Origin: JAWLBW01 sp041687475 | GTDB taxonomy: Bacteria; J088; JAWLBW01 | Reading direction: 5' to 3' | Assembly (NCBI GenBank): GCA_041687475.1 | Contig: JAWLBW010000079.1 | Location: 1-16,309 of the forward strand | DNA length: 16,309 nucleotides | In this document: positions 12,428 to 16,309 of the stretch, one piece after another | Numbering within the stretch: the first letter of the stretch is position 1 | Layout: every line of letters starts with the position of its first letter | The notes under the pieces: generated by a model | Told to the model about the DNA's origin: nothing | Seen by the model: only the letters and a program-made list of their open reading frames with translations | Database searches by the model: none | Program-made: the position numbers and the translations under genes

Positions 12428-13585
12428 TTGTCTGGCGTCATTGAAAGAGTGCAGAAGGTTACGGCGCGTCCGGCCTCGGGGGCCGCGCCCGCCGGCGGGG
12501 GGCCCGACGTGATTTTGTTCGGGGCTACCCTGGCGGTGCTCGCCCTGGGCATTCTCTTCGTGTATTCGACGAGCGGCATTGCGGCCGAACGCACGTTCGG
12601 ATCGGCCCATTTCTACCTGCTCAAGCAGGCGGTTTTCGCGGTAATCGGCTTCGCCGTCATGCTGGTATGCGCCAACCTCGACTATCACCGCTGGCTCAAG
12701 CTTACGCCCTTTTTCTACGGGGCGGCCATACTCGGGCTCATCTTCGTGCTTGTGGGGTTCGGACACACGGCGGGCGGCAGCAGCCGGTGGATTCGGTTGG
12801 GCGGTATCTCGGTGCAGCCCTCGGAGTTTGCCAAGCTCGCTCTCATCTTCTACCTGTCGCACTCGTTGGCCAACCGGGGTAACCGGGTTGCCAGTTTCAG
12901 CGAAGGTTTTCTGCCGACCCTCGTCGTTAGCGCCGTGCCCATCATGCTCACGCTTGCGCAACCCGATTTCGGCACGGCCATGATCATGGGCCTCATGACC
13001 ATGGTGCTCGTATTCGTTGCCGGCACGCGCCTGAGTTTTCTTGCCGCCGCAGCCGCGGCGGCGCTGCCCATGGTGTACTGGCTGCTGTTCAGCGCGTCGT
13101 ATCGACGTAACCGCATTCTTGCATTTCTCGATCCGTGGAGCGATCCGCAGGGCGTGGGTTTTCAGATCATTCAGAGTTACATCGCCTTCGGTTCGGGCGG
13201 TCTCTGGGGCAGGGGGCTGGGCGACGGACGTCAGAAGCTCTTCTTCCTGCCCGAGGCGCATACCGACTTCATCTTCGCCGTGTTCGGCGAAGAGGCCGGT
13301 TTCATCGGCGTATTGTTTCTCGTCGCGCTGTATGCGGTCATCGTCTGGCGCGGCCTGGTCATCGCGCTGCATGCCCGCGACGAATACGGTTCTTTTCTGG
13401 CGACCGGCATTACCTGCATCTTCGGCGTGCAGGCCTTCGTGAACATGGCCGTGGTAACCGGGCTGCTGCCGACAAAGGGACTTGCGCTGCCGCTCATGAG
13501 TTACGGCGGAAGCGCGCTCGTCATGAATCTCATGGCGCTTGGGGTGTTGCAGAGCGTGCATGCGCACGGAAGGGGGCAGGAATGA
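12428..13585 (+). CDS. ftsW: Septal peptidoglycan glycosyltransferase FtsW (SEDS family)
   Basis: FtsW is the inner-membrane SEDS polymerase that builds septal glycan strands from lipid II, paired with FtsI. The 385-residue product has about ten membrane spans. Family motifs are GGSSRWIRLGGISVQPSEF at about 116-134, AQPDFGTA at 177-184, and LPEAHTDFIFAVFGEE with the catalytic Asp at 280. LPLMSYGGSALV lies near 354-365. The N-terminus holds a soluble Gly/Ala/Pro-rich stretch (residues 13-26) before the first span. The start is taken as TTG at 12428, with GAGAG about ten bases upstream; an in-frame GTG at 12449 is the alternative. The TGA overlaps the murG ATG (ATGA). Confidence 0.96.
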   Translation: MSGVIERVQKVTARPASGAAPAGGGPDVILFGATLAVLALGILFVYSTSGIAAERTFGSAHFYLLKQAVFAVIGFAVMLVCANLDYHRWLKLTPFFYGAAILGLIFVLVGFGHTAGGSSRWIRLGGISVQPSEFAKLALIFYLSHSLANRGNRVASFSEGFLPTLVVSAVPIMLTLAQPDFGTAMIMGLMTMVLVFVAGTRLSFLAAAAAAALPMVYWLLFSASYRRNRILAFLDPWSDPQGVGFQIIQSYIAFGSGGLWGRGLGDGRQKLFFLPEAHTDFIFAVFGEEAGFIGVLFLVALYAVIVWRGLVIALHARDEYGSFLATGITCIFGVQAFVNMAVVTGLLPTKGLALPLMSYGGSALVMNLMALGVLQSVHAHGRGQE

Positions 13586-14646
13586 GCGCGCGTTGGATCA
13601 TTGCGGGCGGCGGTACGGGGGGCCATCTCTATCCGGGGCTGGCCGTTGCCGAAGTGCTACTTCAAAGGCAGCCCGATGCCGAGGTGCTGTTCGTAGGCAC
13701 CGATCGGGGTATCGAGAGCCGCGTCGTGCCCGCCCAGGGGTATCGGCTTGCGACCATCAAGGTCGAGGGAATCATGGGGCGCGGGGTAAAAGCCCTGTGG
13801 AAGGCCTCGGGCCAGGTTCCCCTGAGTATTCTGGAAAGCAGAAGAATTCTCAAGGACTTCAAGCCCACGGCCGTGCTCGGCGTGGGCGGCTATGCCAGCG
13901 GGCCGCTTGTGCTTGCGGCCCGCATGCTGGGTATTCCCACGGCGGTTCAGGAACAGAACGCGCAGCCGGGCTTCACCAACAAGGTGTTGGGGCGCATGGT
14001 GCGTGTCGTGTTCACGAGCTGGCCCGACACCGTGGGCTTTGCGCCTTCGCGCATGGAGCTTGTGGGAAATCCGATCAGGGCCTCGATCGTGCCCCGGGTT
14101 GCCCCCGGAAAATTCACCCTGCTCGTTTTCGGCGGAAGCCAGGGGTCGCGCGCCATCAACCGGGCCATGGCCGAGGCGGCGCCGCACCTGTCCGAGCTGC
14201 GCCAACGACTGCGCATCGTGCACCAGCAGGGTCGCGATACGGCGGTCGACGTCGCGGGAGCCTATGCGAAAGCCGGGCTCGACGCCGAGGTGCGCGTATA
14301 CATCGACGACATGCCGGCCGTGTACGCCGCGTCGTCCATGGCGGTGTGCCGTGCCGGGGCCACCAGTCTGGCCGAGCTCGCGGCCGCAAGGTTGCCTGCG
14401 TTGCTGATTCCGTTTCCGCATGCCGCAGACAACCATCAGGAAAAGAACGCCGATGTCTTCGTGCGCGCCGGAGCCGCCGAGAAACTCATCGAAAAGGATT
14501 TGAGCGGAGAGGCGCTGGCCCTTCGCATACGACATTATCTCGAGAATGCCACGGCGCTCGAAACCATGTCTGCGGCCATGCAGACGCTGGCGCGTCCCGA
14601 TGCGGCCGAACGCCTGGTTACGCGCCTGTTGGGGGAGGAAAGCTGA
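13582..14646 (+). CDS. murG: UDP-GlcNAc:lipid I GlcNAc transferase MurG
   Basis: MurG is the peripheral membrane GT-B glycosyltransferase that converts lipid I to lipid II on the cytoplasmic face. The 354-residue product has the first glycine loop GGGTGGHLYP (9-18), the second loop VLGVGGYASGP near 98-108, QEQNAQPGFTN near 123-133, FGGSQGSR at 183-190, and the UDP-GlcNAc site CRAGATSLAE near 256-265 with PHAADNHQ at 279-286. Length is normal. The ATG at 13582 overlaps the ftsW stop by four bases and has AGGGGGCAGG just upstream; the longer open frame to 13135 lies within ftsW. It ends one base before murC. Confidence 0.98.
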   Translation: MSARWIIAGGGTGGHLYPGLAVAEVLLQRQPDAEVLFVGTDRGIESRVVPAQGYRLATIKVEGIMGRGVKALWKASGQVPLSILESRRILKDFKPTAVLGVGGYASGPLVLAARMLGIPTAVQEQNAQPGFTNKVLGRMVRVVFTSWPDTVGFAPSRMELVGNPIRASIVPRVAPGKFTLLVFGGSQGSRAINRAMAEAAPHLSELRQRLRIVHQQGRDTAVDVAGAYAKAGLDAEVRVYIDDMPAVYAASSMAVCRAGATSLAELAAARLPALLIPFPHAADNHQEKNADVFVRAGAAEKLIEKDLSGEALALRIRHYLENATALETMSAAMQTLARPDAAERLVTRLLGEES

Positions 14647-14647
14647 C

Positions 14648-16030
14648 GTGTTCAAGAAAATTCGCCATCTACACTTCGTCGGAATCGGCGGCATCGGCAT
14701 GAGCGGCATCGCCGAAGTGCTGCTGAACCTGGGCTATCGCGTGAGCGGATCGGATCTGAAGGCGTCGGCCATCAGCGAGCGTCTTTCGGGCCTCGGCGCC
14801 CGCATTCATTACGAGCACCGACCCGAGAATGTTTCAGGCGCCGACGTGGTGGTGATTTCCAGCGCCGTACGCCGCGAAAACCCCGAAGTGGCCGCTGCCG
14901 TCGAGCACGGCATTCCGGTCATTCGCCGGGCCGAAATGCTGGCCGAGCTGGCGCGCCTGAAATACACGGTGGCCGTGGCCGGTTCGCACGGCAAGACAAC
15001 CACGACCAGCATGCTGTCCGTCGTGCTGGGCCATGGCGAACTCGACCCCACCGCCATTATCGGCGGCCGGGTCAAGAATTTCGGCAGCAACGCCAAGCTG
15101 GGCATGGGCGAGTACATGGTGGCCGAAGCCGATGAAAGCGACGGCAGTTTCCTGCACCTGACGCCGACCATCGCCGTGGTAACCAACATCGATCCCGAGC
15201 ACCTCGACCACTATGGCACGCTCGACAACATCAAGGACGCCTTTCTGCAGTTCATGAACAAGGTGCCCTTCTACGGTGCGGCCGTCGTCTGCCTCGATGA
15301 CGTCAACATTCAAAGCCTCATACCCAAGGTTGCGAAGCGCCTTGTCACGTACGGCTTTACGAAGGGTGCCGACTTTTACGCCCGGAACATCGTGCACGAC
15401 CGCATGGAAACGCATTTCGACGCCTACTACCGCAACGAGCGGTTGGGCGGCGTAACGTTGCGCATGGTGGGCGATCACAATGTGCTGAACGCGCTGGCCG
15501 CCATCGGAGCCGGGCGCGAACTCGACCTGCCGTTTCCTGTCATTCGCGACGCCCTGGGCGAGATGCACGGCATCGAGCGGCGTTTCGAGGTCAAGGCCGA
15601 CAGCGCCGAGCTTACCGTGGTCGACGACTACGGCCATCACCCGACCGAAATCAAGGCCACGTTGAAGGCGGCCCGTACGGCCTACGACCGTCGCCTGGTT
15701 ACGGTGTTCCAGCCTCACCGCTACTCGCGCACCCGCGACCTGTTCGACGATTTCGCAACGTCATTTTACGACACCGACGTGCTCGTCATGCTCGACGTCT
15801 ATGCGGCGGGCGAACAGCCCATCGACGGCATTACAGGCGAAGCCCTTGCCCGTGCCGTGCGTGAACACGGCATGCGCGACGTACACTACGCGAAGGATAA
15901 GGACGAAGCCCTCGCCCTGTTGAGTTCGCTGTACAGCGAAGGCGACGTCGTGCTGACCCTGGGCGCCGGCGATGTCTGGCAGTTGGGCGAGCGCGTGGTT
16001 GCGTCACGGAAGGGAGGTGCGCAGGTATGA
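14648..16030 (+). CDS. murC: UDP-N-acetylmuramate:L-alanine ligase
   Basis: MurC adds the first stem-peptide residue, L-alanine, to UDP-MurNAc. The 460-residue product starts with the Rossmann motif HFVGIGGIGMSG (9-20), then the ATP loop GSHGKTTTT (112-120), EADESDGSF near 160-168, DDYGHHPTE at 326-334 and QPHRYSRTR at 355-363. The start is GTG at 14648, one base after the murG TGA, with GGAGG at 14634-14638 giving good spacing. The frame is open further upstream (ATG at 14546), but that lies inside murG and lacks the family N-terminus. The TGA overlaps the murB ATG (ATGA). There is no fused Ddl or MurB domain. Confidence 0.97.
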   Translation: MFKKIRHLHFVGIGGIGMSGIAEVLLNLGYRVSGSDLKASAISERLSGLGARIHYEHRPENVSGADVVVISSAVRRENPEVAAAVEHGIPVIRRAEMLAELARLKYTVAVAGSHGKTTTTSMLSVVLGHGELDPTAIIGGRVKNFGSNAKLGMGEYMVAEADESDGSFLHLTPTIAVVTNIDPEHLDHYGTLDNIKDAFLQFMNKVPFYGAAVVCLDDVNIQSLIPKVAKRLVTYGFTKGADFYARNIVHDRMETHFDAYYRNERLGGVTLRMVGDHNVLNALAAIGAGRELDLPFPVIRDALGEMHGIERRFEVKADSAELTVVDDYGHHPTEIKATLKAARTAYDRRLVTVFQPHRYSRTRDLFDDFATSFYDTDVLVMLDVYAAGEQPIDGITGEALARAVREHGMRDVHYAKDKDEALALLSSLYSEGDVVLTLGAGDVWQLGERVVASRKGGAQV

Positions 16031-16309
16031 GGCGACTGGTCGAGATCACGCCCGAGCTCGTTGATGAACTGCAGGCACTGCTCGAAGAGCCCTTGATTCG
16101 CATGGCGCCCCTTGCGGGAATGACCAGCTTCCGTATCGGAGGCCCGGCCGAGTTGCTGGCTTATCCGAAGACGGCCGAAGAGCTCGGGCCGCTGTTGAAG
16201 TTGGCCTCGCGTGAACACCTGCCGGTAACCATCATCGGCGGTGGGTCGAACCTGCTTGTGCGCGACGGCGGTATTCCGGGGCTTGTCGTCAGTCTGCGCA
16301 AGGGTTTCA
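16027..16309 (+). CDS. murB: UDP-N-acetylenolpyruvoylglucosamine reductase, N-terminal part
   Basis: MurB is the FAD enzyme that reduces UDP-GlcNAc-enolpyruvate to UDP-MurNAc with NADPH. Only the first 94 codons are in the window. The FAD-binding signature is clear: TSFRIGGPAEL at 33-43, then the pyrophosphate loop GGGSNLLVRDGG at 71-82. The ATG at 16027 overlaps the murC stop by four bases. A murB placed right after murC is common outside the gamma-proteobacteria, whereas E. coli has murB elsewhere. Whether this is the long or short MurB type cannot be judged from this fragment; genes such as ddl, ftsQ, ftsA and ftsZ would be expected further on. Confidence 0.95.
   Translation, partial: MRRLVEITPELVDELQALLEEPLIRMAPLAGMTSFRIGGPAELLAYPKTAEELGPLLKLASREHLPVTIIGGGSNLLVRDGGIPGLVVSLRKGF

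Noticed and set aside
12389..13567. 392-codon - strand open frame opposite ftsW
   Set aside because: It is low-complexity charged sequence exactly covering ftsW, so a shadow frame.
13657..14709. 350-codon - strand open frame opposite murG
   Set aside because: It covers murG in antisense with composition typical of a shadow frame and no recognisable domain.
1..16309. Mobile elements, CRISPR arrays, tRNA/rRNA genes or a novel defence-type system
   Set aside because: No transposase, integrase, regular spacer array or RNA gene was seen. Apart from the one unknown membrane protein, every gene is a recognisable trp or dcw gene in a common order.

Overview
The window is a GC-rich stretch of a Gram-negative-type bacterial chromosome with every gene on the + strand. 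It holds the end of a tryptophan-biosynthesis operon followed by most of a division and cell wall (dcw) cluster. Three points suggest a deltaproteobacterial-type lineage (Desulfobacterota/Desulfuromonadota in the broad sense). FtsI carries a C-terminal PASTA-like domain, murB directly follows murC, and the MraY N-terminus resembles that group as I remember it. This is inference from family knowledge; no database was searched. A run of ten Ns inside ftsI shows the sequence is a scaffolded draft assembly.

Region 1 (1-3101) is trp: trpG (cut at its 5' end by the window edge), a 186-nt GC-rich gap, an unrecognised small membrane protein gene, trpD (overlapping it by 8 nt) and trpC. Together TrpG (with an unseen TrpE), TrpD and TrpC run chorismate to anthranilate to phosphoribosyl-anthranilate to indole-3-glycerol phosphate. 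The isomerase TrpF is not here, and trpC is followed by a strong hairpin terminator, so trpF, trpB and trpA must lie elsewhere.

Region 2 (3102-3459) is a 358-bp intergenic control region. It has a perfect 18-bp-stem terminator, several inverted repeats including a perfect 16-bp palindrome, a sigma70-like promoter (TTGACA, 18 bp, TAAAGT), and five GTGGT-like boxes at an exact 10-bp period. These boxes are best read as the autoregulatory operator of MraZ.

Region 3 (3460-16309) is the dcw operon: mraZ, rsmH, ftsL, ftsI, murE, murF, mraY, murD, ftsW, murG, murC, murB (partial). Most junctions overlap by 1-4 nt (ATGA, GTGA, TGATG) or abut, implying translational coupling. The one real gap is 62 nt between murD and ftsW, with a possible weak internal promoter. 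MurC, MurD, MurE and MurF build the UDP-MurNAc-pentapeptide, and MurB makes UDP-MurNAc. MraY and MurG make lipids I and II, and FtsW with FtsI polymerises and crosslinks septal peptidoglycan alongside FtsL. MurE carries the DNPR signature of meso-diaminopimelate ligases. Start codons are often non-ATG (TTG for ftsI and ftsW; GTG for murE, murF, murC). Stops are TGA or TAG, with no TAA among the 15 visible gene ends.

I see no phage, transposon, CRISPR, tRNA or rRNA, and no new multi-gene system. The points most worth a second look are the MraZ operator array, the under-sized assembly gap in ftsI, the in-frame zero-gap ftsL/ftsI junction, the unknown membrane gene inside the trp operon, and the palindromes upstream of the mraZ promoter.
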